Source: Methanobacteriales archaeon HGW-Methanobacteriales-1 (GTDB taxonomy: Archaea > Methanobacteriota > Methanobacteria > Methanobacteriales > Methanobacteriaceae). From it: a DNA stretch of 64,000 nucleotides. Position numbers and translations under genes: made by a program. The stretch spans positions 62,001 to 126,000 of the forward strand of contig PGYO01000005.1 of the NCBI GenBank assembly GCA_002839705.1, written 5' to 3'. This document shows, piece after piece, positions 33,825 to 43,543 of this stretch (positions are counted from its first letter, which is position 1; the number at the start of each line of letters is the position of its first letter). A model generated the notes under the pieces. The model did no database searches. It was not told the origin of the DNA and was given only the letters and a program-made list of their open reading frames with translations.

Positions 33825-35234
33825 ATGAAAATAGTAGTAATTGGTGGAGGAGCCGGTGGGCTTTCCACAGCTTCCAACATACGTAAATACGACGAAAATG
33901 CTGAAATAACCGTTATAACTCGGGACGAGCACATAGCATACTCTCCATGTGCGATACCCTATGTATTGTGTGGGGAAGTAGATTGCTTTGAAAATATAAT
34001 CATGCATGAACCAGAGGATTATCTGGAGCGGAATATCAATGTTATAACTCAAGCTGAGGTAGTTGAGGTAAAAGAAGTGGAAAATACCATAAAATACCAC
34101 ATTCAAGAGGGCAAAAATGTCGCTGAAAAGGTATTGGAATATGATTATCTGGTAATTGCCACGGGTGGATCTCCTTTTATTCCACCTATGGAAGGGTGTT
34201 ACCTGGACGGAGTTTTCAAAATCCGAACCATTAAAGATGGACAACAAATAATGGGGTGGGCTGAAAAAAGCAAAAAAGCTATTGTGGTAGGGGCCGGATT
34301 AATTGGTCTGGAAATTGCTTTTGGACTTAAAAATATGGGATTGGATGTCACCGTGACAGAAATGCTTCCTCAAATTGTTCCCCGCTCCCTGGATCCAGAT
34401 ATGGCCAAAATCGTACAAAATTACATTGAAAAAAAGGGAATAAATGTAATTTTGGGAACCCCTATTGAAAAAATCACGGGAGAAACCCAAGTGGAAGGTG
34501 CTATATTTGGTGATGAGGTAGAAATTGAAGCGGATATGGTAATTTTAGCTACTGGAGTGCGACCAGAAACTACCATGGCTAAAATGGCTGGCTGTAATCT
34601 GGGAAGATGGGCCATTGAAGTCAATGAGAAGATGCAAACCTCAGTTCAGAATATATATGCTGTAGGTGACTGTGTAGAAGTTTATGATGCTATAACTGGC
34701 CATAATACTCAATCTCCTTTAGGATCCACTGCAGTAAGGCAGGCTAAAATTGCGGCCAGAAATATTGTGGGAATTGATGCCCAATTTAATCCGGTTTTGA
34801 ACTCCATGGTATCACAGGTAGGTAATCTGGAGTTTGGGGCAGTAGGGCTTACCAAAACTGCAGCCTTACAAAACGGTATAAAAGTAATTTCCGGCAAAAG
34901 TAAGGCCCTTACCAAGGCCCGTTACTATCCGGGAGCAAAAAGAATTGATGTAAAAATGATCTGTGATATGAAAGGACGAATCATAGGTTGTCAAATCATC
35001 GCTGAAGAGCGAGTGGCCGAAAGAGTGGACACCATGTCTCTGGCCATTGCCCAAGAAATGACCTGTTCGCAACTGGCCAATACAGAATTTTCTTATGCTC
35101 CTCCAGTTTCCATGGTGATAGACCCTATAATTCTGGCGGCAGAAGATGCTTGCGCTAAACTGCAACGTTTACATAAAAGAAAGGAAAATAAAAAAGATTC
35201 CAATCCTAATAATTCGAATAATCTTAAATCTTGA
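33825..35234 (+). CDS. CoA-disulfide reductase / NADH oxidase-family flavoprotein
   Basis: 469-residue FAD enzyme of the pyridine nucleotide-disulfide oxidoreductase class I group. FAD motif VIGGGAGGLSTASNIR at the N-terminus; redox cysteine in YSPCAIPYVLCGE (C43); NAD(P) motif VVGAGLIGLEIAFGLKNMG near 155; FAD motif IYAVGDCVE near 283; dimerisation domain after 330. Relatives are CoA-disulfide reductases, water- or peroxide-forming NADH oxidases and elemental-sulfur reductases; sequence alone does not separate these. Divergent from the arsenic operon and close to the oxygen-defence locus, so a role in thiol or oxygen homeostasis is plausible. A Lys/Asn/Ser-rich tail follows the core. Confidence 0.82.
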   Translation: MKIVVIGGGAGGLSTASNIRKYDENAEITVITRDEHIAYSPCAIPYVLCGEVDCFENIIMHEPEDYLERNINVITQAEVVEVKEVENTIKYHIQEGKNVAEKVLEYDYLVIATGGSPFIPPMEGCYLDGVFKIRTIKDGQQIMGWAEKSKKAIVVGAGLIGLEIAFGLKNMGLDVTVTEMLPQIVPRSLDPDMAKIVQNYIEKKGINVILGTPIEKITGETQVEGAIFGDEVEIEADMVILATGVRPETTMAKMAGCNLGRWAIEVNEKMQTSVQNIYAVGDCVEVYDAITGHNTQSPLGSTAVRQAKIAARNIVGIDAQFNPVLNSMVSQVGNLEFGAVGLTKTAALQNGIKVISGKSKALTKARYYPGAKRIDVKMICDMKGRIIGCQIIAEERVAERVDTMSLAIAQEMTCSQLANTEFSYAPPVSMVIDPIILAAEDACAKLQRLHKRKENKKDSNPNNSNNLKS

Positions 35235-35277
35235 TTATTTAGGTGGATAATTCTTTTTTTAATTTCACTATTTCTTT

Positions 35278-35919
35278 TTATTTACCCAAACTATCATTCT
35301 CTTTGGACCCAAAACCAATTAAATATCCTCCAAATCCGATCAACCACAGCACAATGGGGTAAGCAACCCATCTTTCCACACCGCCTCCACCAATTATTGG
35401 TATGAAAATACTTGCGGTAAATAAAAAAAACAGGCCAGTAATTCCCAATAGAACGGATAAATACTTAAATGGTGAATTAATCAGACGATAGGTGTAAATA
35501 GCAGATAAACCACCACTGATAAAAGTAGTCATAGCAAATAATGGGTGCTGAGGATTGATATTTCCTGGAAATAAGCCTACACCTAAAGCCCCCAATCCTA
35601 ATAATCCTACTAAAACGGCAGCTATCGGATCACTAAAGGTTCTAAATAAGAAATAAGCACCTAAAATTACTAAAATTCCAGATATAATCATGATAAAATT
35701 GAATATAGTTGCTGAAGGCTGGGTTATGATACTGTTAGGTGGTTCAGTAGCTCCCAGATCACTAATAATACTATCTGATGTGGTATAAGTGTATTTATCT
35801 GGATAAAAAGCTTCAGCAGTAATGATTCCCATCAAAATTATAGAACCTGCCAGGAAAAAAAGAAGCCCTGCCCGAGCAGAATTTAATTTATTAGAAGAGT
35901 CTTGTGTATTATTAGTCAT
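35278..35919 (-). CDS. DUF998 family membrane protein
   Basis: 213 residues with six hydrophobic segments. The [12 protein letters not shown] loop after TM1 and the [17 protein letters not shown] loop between TM3 and TM4 are characteristic of DUF998. Function unknown. Convergent with the flavoprotein gene. GTGAT lies 4 bases before the ATG. Confidence 0.8.
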   Translation of the reverse strand: MTNNTQDSSNKLNSARAGLLFFLAGSIILMGIITAEAFYPDKYTYTTSDSIISDLGATEPPNSIITQPSATIFNFIMIISGILVILGAYFLFRTFSDPIAAVLVGLLGLGALGVGLFPGNINPQHPLFAMTTFISGGLSAIYTYRLINSPFKYLSVLLGITGLFFLFTASIFIPIIGGGGVERWVAYPIVLWLIGFGGYLIGFGSKENDSLGK

Positions 35920-36054
35920 AGAATCACATTTTAGAAGTTTTTTTTATATAAATTGAATATTCTAATTTATAATGTCTTCTAATAATTAAATCCTATTTAA
36001 AGAATAAAAAGAGCTTTAATAGATAATCAGAATAAATCTGTTTTATAAAAAAAA

Positions 36055-36747
36055 TCAAATAAAATGATTAAATTCTTCTTCAGCCATTTCATTTAGTTTT
36101 TTTATTTTATTTTTTATTTTAGTGGTTCTTTCTCGGTTTATTTCAGAAATAGGAGTAAGTATTATGTGATGACCAAAGTCTTTTTGAGTTTTTTCTATTC
36201 GATAACGAAAGCCACTTACTTCTTCTAAAGCTGCTGCAGCAGTATTAGAATAGGGGCAGGTGGTAATCAACACGGACTGGTCTTCTAACTTACTACATGT
36301 GCTGAAAAATCTACAATTTTTCACTTCCATTTCTACAGTATCTTCTTTAATTTCATAGTCCAGGGCCCGGGCAAATTTATTAGCCTGAATAAAATAATCC
36401 TTAACCATTTCCAGAGCATGTTCTTTATTATCAAGTGTTATACCCTGACTTTTCAACTGAGTAATGAATAATTTACCTATCTCCCTGGTGACAGCACAGG
36501 ATCCTCTCCCACATATTTGCCATAAGCTCTGGGTAAGGGCCATTATCATGATATTTTGAGGGGCCTCTCCCGGAGGAACTGGTGAATCTTCACTCATAGG
36601 ATAAAAATTTTCCTTTCCCACACCACATTGAGGACACACCCAGGCAGAAGGCAGATCCTCTAAATCAGTTGCGGCTGCAATGTTCTGTTCTGGGTCACCT
36701 TGTTTTGAATCGTATATATAACTGCATATTTCGCAATGATATTTCAT
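36055..36747 (-). CDS. Rubredoxin fused to a methanogen sensory/output-type domain
   Basis: 230 residues. Residues 1-48 are a rubredoxin with iron ligands C5, C8, C38 and C41. A long second domain (about 60-205) begins ALTQSLWQICGRGSCAVTREIGK and contains CRFFSTCS and LITTCPYSNTAAAAL; it resembles the methanogen output domain (MetOD1-type) seen in archaeal signalling proteins, an assignment I make from memory of the family. The tail is Lys/Glu-rich coiled coil. Electron transfer linked to redox sensing is the likely theme: it lies downstream of rubrerythrin and fprA on the same strand. SD GGTGTG precedes the ATG. Confidence 0.72.
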   Translation of the reverse strand: MKYHCEICSYIYDSKQGDPEQNIAAATDLEDLPSAWVCPQCGVGKENFYPMSEDSPVPPGEAPQNIMIMALTQSLWQICGRGSCAVTREIGKLFITQLKSQGITLDNKEHALEMVKDYFIQANKFARALDYEIKEDTVEMEVKNCRFFSTCSKLEDQSVLITTCPYSNTAAAALEEVSGFRYRIEKTQKDFGHHIILTPISEINRERTTKIKNKIKKLNEMAEEEFNHFI

Positions 36748-36944
36748 TTTAACACACCATTGTATGATTAGATTAATAAGAATGAATTTAAGTAGTATTA
36801 AGGATTTTTTAAAATAATAATACTAATAATTGTTCAATTAAATTACAAAAATTAACTAATTTAAAAAAAATTAAAGGAAATGGAGAGAATTAGATGATTG
36901 CTTGGAGGCGGTACATCTAAAAAAATTAATTGAATGGATTTCAA

Positions 36945-37361
36945 TTAAAAATATCTCTCCAATAATCCCTGTAACATTTTGGCGTGTCTTCCTTCATCTC
37001 TAGAACTTTCATCAAAGAAATCATGGGCCGGATCAATATCACATTCTTTAGCCAGTTTCGCTGCTGCCTTTTTCTCATTGTTGGCCATGGTTTCGCCTTC
37101 CAACATCATTTCCAGGTTTTCTTTTAAGGAAGTTTTAATAACACCATTCAATTCAGCAAAATGCGATGCATGTTCTGCTTCTTCCCAGGCAATGGTCTTC
37201 AAGGTTTCAGCAATTTCTGGAAGTCCTTCTCTTTGGGCTAATCGGGCCATGGCCAGGTACATTCCTACTTCCTGACATTCACCATTAAAATTGGCAGCCA
37301 CGGCTTTTTCTAAGTCAGTTCCTTTACAAATTCCAATTTTGTGTTCGTTTATAATTTCCAT
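36945..37361 (-). CDS. Rubrerythrin-family ferritin-like diiron protein
   Basis: 138 residues forming one four-helix bundle with diiron ligands in [22 protein letters not shown] and DEGRHAKM. The C-terminal rubredoxin domain of full rubrerythrins is absent; the separately encoded rubredoxin fusion at 36055 could supply electrons. Family role: reduction of hydrogen peroxide in anaerobes. Same strand as fprA and the rubredoxin gene, but with 176 bases upstream that hold its own TATA-like box, a GC-rich hairpin and a TTCGC/GCGAA repeat. SD GGAGG lies 7 bases upstream. Confidence 0.88.
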   Translation of the reverse strand: MEIINEHKIGICKGTDLEKAVAANFNGECQEVGMYLAMARLAQREGLPEIAETLKTIAWEEAEHASHFAELNGVIKTSLKENLEMMLEGETMANNEKKAAAKLAKECDIDPAHDFFDESSRDEGRHAKMLQGLLERYF

Positions 37362-37407
37362 ATTTTATTCCTCCAAAGGGTTTATTTTTATTTTTGTGAG
37401 TTTAATG

Positions 37408-37421
37408 CCCGGTTGCCCGGG
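37408..37421 (-). other. GC-rich GNRA-tetraloop hairpin upstream of rubrerythrin
   Basis: On the transcribed strand this reads CCCGG-GCAA-CCGGG, a perfect stem capped by a GNRA tetraloop, in otherwise AT-rich DNA 47 bases before the rubrerythrin start. No T tract follows on that strand, so it is unlikely to be a terminator. Confidence 0.55.
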
Positions 37422-37442
37422 ACATTTTAGTTTTTATATTAT

Positions 37443-37469
37443 TTCGCAAGGTTAGGGGGTTTTAGCGAA
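37443..37469. promoter_or_regulatory. TTCGC/GCGAA inverted repeat before the rubrerythrin promoter
   Basis: TTCGC (37443-37447) and GCGAA (37465-37469) flank 17 bases, directly upstream of a TATA-like AATATAAAAA (about 37431-37440, - strand). The half-sites match the TTCG/CGAA motifs of the msvR-fprA region. Confidence 0.4.
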
Positions 37470-37537
37470 TATAAAATTAAATTAAATAATTGAATGCTGG
37501 TGTTTAACTTATTGATTAAAAAAACCAGATTCATCAT

Positions 37538-38761
37538 TTACAATGTTTTAACTTCCTGGGCCAGTTTTTTACCCACTTCAAAGATGGCATCCAGCTCGTC
37601 CTGGTCAGGAACATATAATATTTCGTATTGTTCCTTGACATTGAATCCGCAGTCAGTTAAGTCCTTAGCCAGGCTGGCTGGTGCTCCTCCTTGACCACCC
37701 ATGGATCCAAAGGTGACTGCCAGTCTTTCTCTTCCAGTACGGTCGAATTTCAATCCTCGGAGATAGTATATGAGGTCTCCCACACTTGGGAATGGTTCAT
37801 CATAAATGGTTGGTGCACCCAGAGCGATAGCTTTGCTGTCCAGTATAGACTTAACGATTTCACTTCGCTCATCTTCGTGGAGGTAGTAGATTTCCACGTT
37901 TACTCCCTCACTCATTACACCTTCAGCCAGTGAATGTGCCAGTTTCTGTGTAGAGGAATGCATGGTATCGTATATGATGGTGACTTTGTCCTCGCACTTT
38001 CCAGTGGCCCATTCACTGTAGGCCCCAATAACTTTCATAGGGTCGGTCCAAATTTGACCGTGAGATGGTGCAATCATTTTTATTTGTTCTAATAATCCTA
38101 AATCAGTGACTTCCTGGAATTTTTTCAAAACTAATTTGGATAATGGTGTAATCAGATTGGCATAGAACTTTTTAGTGGCATCCATCAGGATGTATTCTGG
38201 AATTTCGTGATCGTATCTTTGTGGGAAGCACAGGTGCTGTCCAAAGGCATCATTTGGGAATAATATTCCGTCTTCTACCAGCAAGGTGAACATACTGTCT
38301 GGCCAGTGCAATAGGAAAGCTTCCAAAAAGGCCAGTGTTTTTCCTCCCAGTTCCAAAGCTTCGCCAGTACCTACTTTCACGAATTCTGCTCCTTCAAGTG
38401 CAGGGAAATGTTTTAAAAGACCTGGAATCGCAATTTCTGTGCAGTAAATAGGTGCTTGTGGGAATTTCTTATGTAATTCTACCAGTAATCCACTGTGATC
38501 TTTTTCCACGTGGTTTTGAACAATTAAGTCAATATTAACTTCTTTTCCCTCTTGCTGGAAGGCGTTTTCAATTCGAGCATAGAGTTCAGGGAATTTTCCA
38601 GGATAGGCATTGTCAATTAAGGCCACTTTTTCTTTACCAAATACTAGATATGCATTGTAGCTGGTTCCATTCAAGGTGTATCCATGGTAAGTTCTCAAAT
38701 CCCAATCTAATACTCCTACCCAGTATACTCCATCAGTAATCTTTGTTGCTTCTGCTTTCAT
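37538..38761 (-). CDS. fprA: F420H2 oxidase (flavodiiron protein)
   Basis: Reduces oxygen to water with reduced coenzyme F420, protecting the strict anaerobe. 407 residues: an N-terminal metallo-beta-lactamase-type diiron domain with H84-x-E86-x-D88-H89 in [10 protein letters not shown] and later ligands in LHWPDSM and APSHG, then a flavodoxin domain from about 255 ([18 protein letters not shown], with SMGGQGGAP near 352). Length is normal. Divergent from msvR, whose product is expected to control it; rubrerythrin and rubredoxin genes follow on the same strand. GGTGA precedes the ATG by 4 bases. Confidence 0.95.
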   Translation of the reverse strand: MKAEATKITDGVYWVGVLDWDLRTYHGYTLNGTSYNAYLVFGKEKVALIDNAYPGKFPELYARIENAFQQEGKEVNIDLIVQNHVEKDHSGLLVELHKKFPQAPIYCTEIAIPGLLKHFPALEGAEFVKVGTGEALELGGKTLAFLEAFLLHWPDSMFTLLVEDGILFPNDAFGQHLCFPQRYDHEIPEYILMDATKKFYANLITPLSKLVLKKFQEVTDLGLLEQIKMIAPSHGQIWTDPMKVIGAYSEWATGKCEDKVTIIYDTMHSSTQKLAHSLAEGVMSEGVNVEIYYLHEDERSEIVKSILDSKAIALGAPTIYDEPFPSVGDLIYYLRGLKFDRTGRERLAVTFGSMGGQGGAPASLAKDLTDCGFNVKEQYEILYVPDQDELDAIFEVGKKLAQEVKTL

Positions 38762-38875
38762 ATTTTCACCGTTATAATACTTTATTATTCTATTTAATTC
38801 TATTTTAACAATTTAATGAACTCATTGAACAAGGATTCCGTGCTATTTCTTGATAATAGTATGTCATTGTTCAAC

Positions 38876-38983
38876 TTGTTCGTCTTTCCTCGAATATACT
38901 ATACTATACGAACCAATATATAATATTTTCTGTTCGCTTCTCCTCGAACATTCTATAATGCGCGAACTATTATATACTAAAAC
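38876..38983. promoter_or_regulatory. Two tandem 54-bp operator/promoter repeats between fprA and msvR
   Basis: Units 38876-38929 and 38930-38983 align without gaps. Each has TTCG-N8-CGAA (38879-38894; 38933-38948), a second CGAAC 18 bases on (38909; 38963), and then a TATA-like AT run (about 38914-38925; 38968-38979). The region between the divergent genes is the expected target of MsvR. The second TATA-like run is about 35 bases before the msvR start. Confidence 0.65.
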
Positions 38984-39012
38984 TAACTATATCTATTATT
39001 CAGGTAGATCAA

Positions 39013-39837
39013 ATGGAAACCCCAAAAAATGTGCAGAAAAATATAATGTCGGAAAATGAAAATAAAAGCCCTATAAAGATTTTTTCAACTCCCAAAGGAC
39101 TTAATGTAGTTAAAAGTCCTGTAAAGTCTATTATTCTTTCTGCTTTAAGAGAAAAGGAACTGAGTTTCGATGAGATAGTGAAAGTAACTGGAAAATCTAA
39201 ATCCACCGTCTCGGTCCATCTCAAGGCCCTATCTCAAGACGGGGTAATTGGATCTAAAACTCATCCCTCAGATCAACGTAAGAAGATATTTTTTATTAAT
39301 TCTCGTTATATTGGTGAATTAAACCAGCAAGAAGTCCGGGAAAGAGAAGAAGAAAAAGTAGAATTTCTTATAAAGAATTTAATAAATAAAGGGGATCCTT
39401 TTGAATTTTTCCGGCTCATGTTCCATACTTTAAGAGTAGTAATGATTAAAGAAGGCATAAATTTGGACCCTATTCTCAATCAAACTGGAATGAGGATAGG
39501 CGAGGTATTTTACCGGCAATTGGAAAATAAAAATACGGGGGAACTTTTAAAAAATCTGGCCGATTTCTGGGTATCCAATGGCCTGGGTAGATTGGAGATA
39601 GAAAATCTAAATCCTATTACGGTGCGGGCCTATGATTGTTTTGAATGTGGTCTTCTTCCTAATGTGGGTGAATCTGCCTGTGCACTGGATGCTGGAATAT
39701 TAGAAGCTGTCTTTTCGGCTCATTTATCTAAAAAAATTATTGTTAATGAAATTAAGTGCTATGCTAAAGGAGATAAGTACTGCTGTTTTGTGATTGAATC
39801 TTTGGATGGGCTTTCTGAAGAGTTGTCTCCCGATTAG
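39013..39837 (+). CDS. msvR: MsvR-type redox-sensing transcription regulator (winged helix plus V4R domain)
   Basis: 274 residues. An N-terminal winged helix (about 33-95: SPVKSIILSALREKELSFDEI, SKSTVSVHLKALSQDGVI) is followed by a V4R (4-vinyl-reductase-like) domain from about 150 with cysteine-rich CFECGLLPNVGESACALDAG and IKCYAKGDKYCC. This is the MsvR architecture described in Methanothermobacter, where the gene is divergent from fpaA/fprA and its DNA binding responds to redox state; the same gene order here makes the assignment strong. SD AGGT lies 7-8 bases upstream. It probably binds the 54-bp repeats in the shared promoter and controls itself and fprA. Confidence 0.88.
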   Translation: METPKNVQKNIMSENENKSPIKIFSTPKGLNVVKSPVKSIILSALREKELSFDEIVKVTGKSKSTVSVHLKALSQDGVIGSKTHPSDQRKKIFFINSRYIGELNQQEVREREEEKVEFLIKNLINKGDPFEFFRLMFHTLRVVMIKEGINLDPILNQTGMRIGEVFYRQLENKNTGELLKNLADFWVSNGLGRLEIENLNPITVRAYDCFECGLLPNVGESACALDAGILEAVFSAHLSKKIIVNEIKCYAKGDKYCCFVIESLDGLSEELSPD

Positions 39838-39940
39838 CTTTATTAATATTTTTATATTTAAAAATTCAAATATAATATAAGAATCGGAACATTTTTCTGA
39901 TTTTAAACCATTAAGGAATCCATTAAAATGGGGAATAAAT

Positions 39941-40402
39941 ATGGAAAATCAACAATTTTCAATAGTAATTAATGCTCCAAAGGAAAAGGTCTGGCACACC
40001 ATGCTTGATCTGGATACTTACAAAATATGGGCTGAGCCATTTATGCCGGGTTCTTTCTATGAAGGGAACTGGAATCAAGGCAGTAAAATGCTTTTCCTGG
40101 CACCGGACGAGAACGGGAATATGTCTGGAATGGTGAGCCAAATTAAAGAAAGCAGGCCTTATGAGTTTCTTTCTATTGAACCTAAAGGTGTGGTGAAAGA
40201 TGGAAAAGAAGATACTACTGGTCAAGATGCCAAAGAATGGGCGGGATCACATGAAAATTATACCTTTAAAGAGATTGATGGTAAAACCGAGGTAATAGTT
40301 GATTTATCTTTGCCTGGTGAAATAGATGAAGAATTAAAGCAGTATCTTCTGGATGCCTGGATAAAAGCTCTACAAATACTAAAAGAACTGGCAGAGAAAT
40401 AG
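39941..40402 (+). CDS. SRPBCC (START/AHSA1-like) family protein
   Basis: 153 residues with the SRPBCC pattern: an N-terminal strand FSIVINAPKEKVWHTMLDLDTYKIWAEPF, then SYEGNW-like strand turns, and a long C-terminal helix DEELKQYLLDAWIKALQILKEL. Members bind hydrophobic ligands or act as stress-related co-chaperone-like proteins. It follows msvR on the same strand by 103 bases with its own SD (GGGG), so co-expression is possible but unproven. Confidence 0.82.
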   Translation: MENQQFSIVINAPKEKVWHTMLDLDTYKIWAEPFMPGSFYEGNWNQGSKMLFLAPDENGNMSGMVSQIKESRPYEFLSIEPKGVVKDGKEDTTGQDAKEWAGSHENYTFKEIDGKTEVIVDLSLPGEIDEELKQYLLDAWIKALQILKELAEK

Positions 40403-40522
40403 AAAAGTGCTTGAATTGATAATAAAAAAGGCATTTAATCTAATAAATACTAAAATAATTAAAATAATAAATAAATATTTAATTAAATTAATTTTTTTAA
40501 GTTTTTTAAGTTTTAATCGATT

Positions 40523-41221
40523 TTAATCACGGGAAAACTTCACCAGGGTGGTGGAGAGATATTTCTTATTTTTAACAAAACCTTGCACCACTTCTTCATT
40601 GTCCATGGTACAGTTCTGCACTGAAATTATTTCTTTATTTCTCGAATCGGCATCAATGGTTTTTTCCAGCAAGTCTCCGTGACGGGAGGTTTTCATTATA
40701 ACGAAGGTGTCTCCATCGTCTAGAATATTTTCCAGTCTATGATCAATTTTAGGAACAATAACCAGTATTTCATCTTTTTCTACCAGTGGAATACCTGCTG
40801 TCGAGGCACAGCCAGTAAAAGATGTTATTCCTGGAACCATTTCTACATCATATCCCTTCTCCAGTATCCTCTTTTGAAGATAGGAGAAGGTACTGAATAT
40901 GGAAGGATCTCCTAAGGTCACAAAGGCCACATCATCTCCATTTTCTAAATGAATGGCCACCATATCTGCGGCCTGGTCCCAGTGTTTTTCCAGGGATTTT
41001 TTATCCTCAGTCATAGGAAAAACAGGTTCTAGTGTTTCATAATCATCTTTTCTATTACTTAATGTGGGCTGAACAATGGACAGAGCAATACTGGGTTTTT
41101 TAGGGGCTGATCTAGGGGCACATATCACTGACACTTCGCTTAAAATTTTTCCGGCCTTGATAGTTAGAAGTTCCGGGTCACCAGGCCCTACTCCCACTCC
41201 TATTAATTTTCCTTTTGACAT
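40523..41221 (-). CDS. cbiL: Cobalt-factor II / precorrin-2 C20-methyltransferase
   Basis: SAM-dependent methylation at C20 in anaerobic cobalamin/corrinoid synthesis, needed for methyltransferase cofactors in methanogens. 232 residues of the tetrapyrrole methylase fold: GVGVGPGDPELLTIKAGKIL at the N-terminus, VAFVTLGDPSIFSTFSYL near 103, and VEMVPGITSFTGCASTAG near 130. Start 41221 chosen because the in-frame GTG at 41230 lies inside the SD AGGTG. Stand-alone; no other cbi genes nearby. Confidence 0.92.
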   Translation of the reverse strand: MSKGKLIGVGVGPGDPELLTIKAGKILSEVSVICAPRSAPKKPSIALSIVQPTLSNRKDDYETLEPVFPMTEDKKSLEKHWDQAADMVAIHLENGDDVAFVTLGDPSIFSTFSYLQKRILEKGYDVEMVPGITSFTGCASTAGIPLVEKDEILVIVPKIDHRLENILDDGDTFVIMKTSRHGDLLEKTIDADSRNKEIISVQNCTMDNEEVVQGFVKNKKYLSTTLVKFSRD

Positions 41222-41589
41222 AAAATACACCTAATAGCATTATTATTTAAATTAAGTTAGTAAATTTTTGTAAATTAAAAATCATTGATTATTATGGTCA
41301 CAAATGGAATTTAAATTCTTATTATCCTAATTAAGTCTTATATAGAAAATTCTAATGCAATAAATTAAGAATTTTAAACTTTTAGAATATAACTTCATTT
41401 TATGTAATTGATTATATTAATTTAATTAATTTTAGATTTTTTTATCTATTTGCTTATTAAACATTATAAAATGGAAGTTTTAAAGTTTTACACGGATCGA
41501 TTGCTTACTACCTCTGTAGAAGAGCGTATTAATACTTTTCAAATGGTCTCTTTAAATCTATTTATAACATCAAAACTAATATATGTGGC
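41222..41589. other. AT-rich divergent intergenic region (cbiL / helicase)
   Basis: 368 bases without a gene. A TATA-like TATTTATAAC at about 41559-41568 lies 22-30 bases before the helicase ATG, which would leave almost no leader. The less AT-rich patch at 41490-41530 shows only a trivial CTAC-GTAG hairpin. Confidence 0.4.
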
Positions 41590-43473
41590 ATGGCAAACCC
41601 TCTTTTTTGTCCTGATTGTGGAATGATGAGAAATCGTTGTATATGCAGTGATAGGAATAAAACTAAAAGTACAAACTCTTTTAAAAGCAAAATAGAATCT
41701 TACGTTAGGCCTGAGAGCACGAAACAGGAGAAATCCCGAGATATACTTTATAACAAATCCTCTAGAAATTCTTCTCCAAAACCCTCTACCTACACTCCAA
41801 AAAAACCTTCCAACAGCACAATTCTTTCATCTTCCCGACGGAGCGAAATAAAAAGCAGATTTCCGGATATCGACGAGGAAATAATTAATAATTTTCCTTT
41901 TCCAGACCCGAGGGAAGGGCAGCTGGACATTATATCGGATATTAAAAATGCTATTGACGAAGGATTTCGCTACATTGTCCTTGAAGCAGGGACTGGAACG
42001 GGTAAATCGGCTATAGCTACCACCTTGGCCAGAATATATGAACCTGCTTATATTCTGACCATGACTAAACAACTGCAGAATCAATACGCTCATGAATTTG
42101 ATTTTGGCCAAGTCAAAGGTAGGGGAAACTTTTCCTGCAAAACTGATGATCTGGAATCTGGTTGTGACATCGGGACCTGTCAAACCACTCCCAGCTCTAA
42201 AAAATTCCATTGTCGATATGGTGTGAGTAAATCACCAACTATCGGGGCCATTGAGGCATTTGATGATTCATTTGGCAACCCTGTATTTTTCCAATCGGCG
42301 GACCACTGTCATTACTGGGATCAAAAAGCGGATGCAGTTAATAGTGACATCACCCTTATGAATTATGATTATGCCCTTCTGGAACTGAATTACGTGGGGC
42401 ATTTCGGGTCAAGGGACCTTATGATACTGGATGAGGCCCATAATATTGAAGATAAGCTCATGAGGAGATTGGAAGTAATTGTTTCCAATCAGAGACTGGA
42501 AAAGGACATTAAAAAGGTTATTCCTCCAAAAATGGCGACCTTCACCGATCCTAATGACTGGATATTGCAGGTGGAGTCTTTAAGAGATTCTTATCAGGAT
42601 ATTAATGTTAAAGACATGCCTAAAAATAAGGCGGATAGAATAAATCATACTGTTTCTCGACTGGGAGATCTGGCAGAAAATCTGGAGAAGGAACCTAAAA
42701 ACTGGGTAGTAGATCCTAATCAGGGTGGAGTTTCATTTAAACCACTTAGAGTTCATCATTATGCTGAAGAAAATTTATTCAAACATGCAGAAACCTGTAT
42801 ATTCATGAGTGCCACTATTCTTTCTCATCAGATGTTTTGCAAGTGGCTAGGCCTGGATCCTAGGGAAGTTTATTTCGTTAAAGTGGACAGTCCATTTCCA
42901 GCATCTAAACGGCCTATTGAACTTAAATTAGCTGGTAAGATGTCTAAAAACCGTATTAAACGGACTGCTCCAGATACTTTACCTATTTTAAACAAGATTC
43001 TTAAAAGGCACCAGCATGATAAGGGACTAATTCATACTCACAATTACCAGTGTCAAAATTATATCATGCAAAAAATTCCTAACTCTCGTTTAACGGCCCA
43101 TAATTCCATGAATAGGGAGCGAGTTTTAAAGCAATTTGAAAATAGTTTATCTCCTTTGGTTTTGGTGAGTCCTTCCATGAGTGAAGGAGTGGATTTGCCC
43201 TATGATAAGTGCCGTTTCCAGGTTATTTACAAGGTTCCTTTCCCTTATCTGGGCGATAGACAGGTAAACATGCGCCGACAACGAGACCAGAAATGGTACG
43301 CCTATAAAACAGTAATGACTCTTATGCAGGCCTATGGGCGGGGAATGAGGGCCCAGGATGATGAGTGCTACACCTATGTGCTGGATGAGAATATAAAAAT
43401 GCTATTTAAAAGCCCACTGTACCGTTCCCTGGTACCTGAATTCTTTAAAGAGGCGGTTATTGAGGATGAATGA
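41590..43473 (+). CDS. XPD/DinG-type superfamily 2 DNA helicase with N-terminal zinc ribbon
   Basis: 627 residues. An unusual N-terminus has a C4 zinc-ribbon motif (C7, C10, C17, C19) and a 60-residue Ser/Lys/Pro-rich linker. The helicase core has Walker [11 protein letters not shown] (about 132-142), DEAH near 281 (MILDEAHN), a SATILS motif near 407, [11 protein letters not shown] near 535 and the Q/R-rich motif VI region [13 protein letters not shown]. Cysteines between motifs I and II (SCKTDD, GCDIGTC, HCRYG, HCHYW) fit an iron-sulfur cluster as in XPD and DinG. It probably unwinds DNA 5' to 3' in repair. No operon partners. Confidence 0.88.
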   Translation: MANPLFCPDCGMMRNRCICSDRNKTKSTNSFKSKIESYVRPESTKQEKSRDILYNKSSRNSSPKPSTYTPKKPSNSTILSSSRRSEIKSRFPDIDEEIINNFPFPDPREGQLDIISDIKNAIDEGFRYIVLEAGTGTGKSAIATTLARIYEPAYILTMTKQLQNQYAHEFDFGQVKGRGNFSCKTDDLESGCDIGTCQTTPSSKKFHCRYGVSKSPTIGAIEAFDDSFGNPVFFQSADHCHYWDQKADAVNSDITLMNYDYALLELNYVGHFGSRDLMILDEAHNIEDKLMRRLEVIVSNQRLEKDIKKVIPPKMATFTDPNDWILQVESLRDSYQDINVKDMPKNKADRINHTVSRLGDLAENLEKEPKNWVVDPNQGGVSFKPLRVHHYAEENLFKHAETCIFMSATILSHQMFCKWLGLDPREVYFVKVDSPFPASKRPIELKLAGKMSKNRIKRTAPDTLPILNKILKRHQHDKGLIHTHNYQCQNYIMQKIPNSRLTAHNSMNRERVLKQFENSLSPLVLVSPSMSEGVDLPYDKCRFQVIYKVPFPYLGDRQVNMRRQRDQKWYAYKTVMTLMQAYGRGMRAQDDECYTYVLDENIKMLFKSPLYRSLVPEFFKEAVIEDE

Positions 43474-43543
43474 GGGAATTAATGTGTTTTAAATAGATAG
43501 TCCTTAAAATTTAAATAAATAATCTCGATAATGGCTATGATAA

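Noticed and set aside
37408-37421. GC hairpin as a terminator of fprA
   Set aside because: The transcribed strand continues with A-rich sequence rather than a T run, so termination is not supported.
38850-39059. 69-codon frame across the msvR promoter
   Set aside because: It spans the 54-bp repeats and runs into msvR in another frame; no SD and no conserved pattern.
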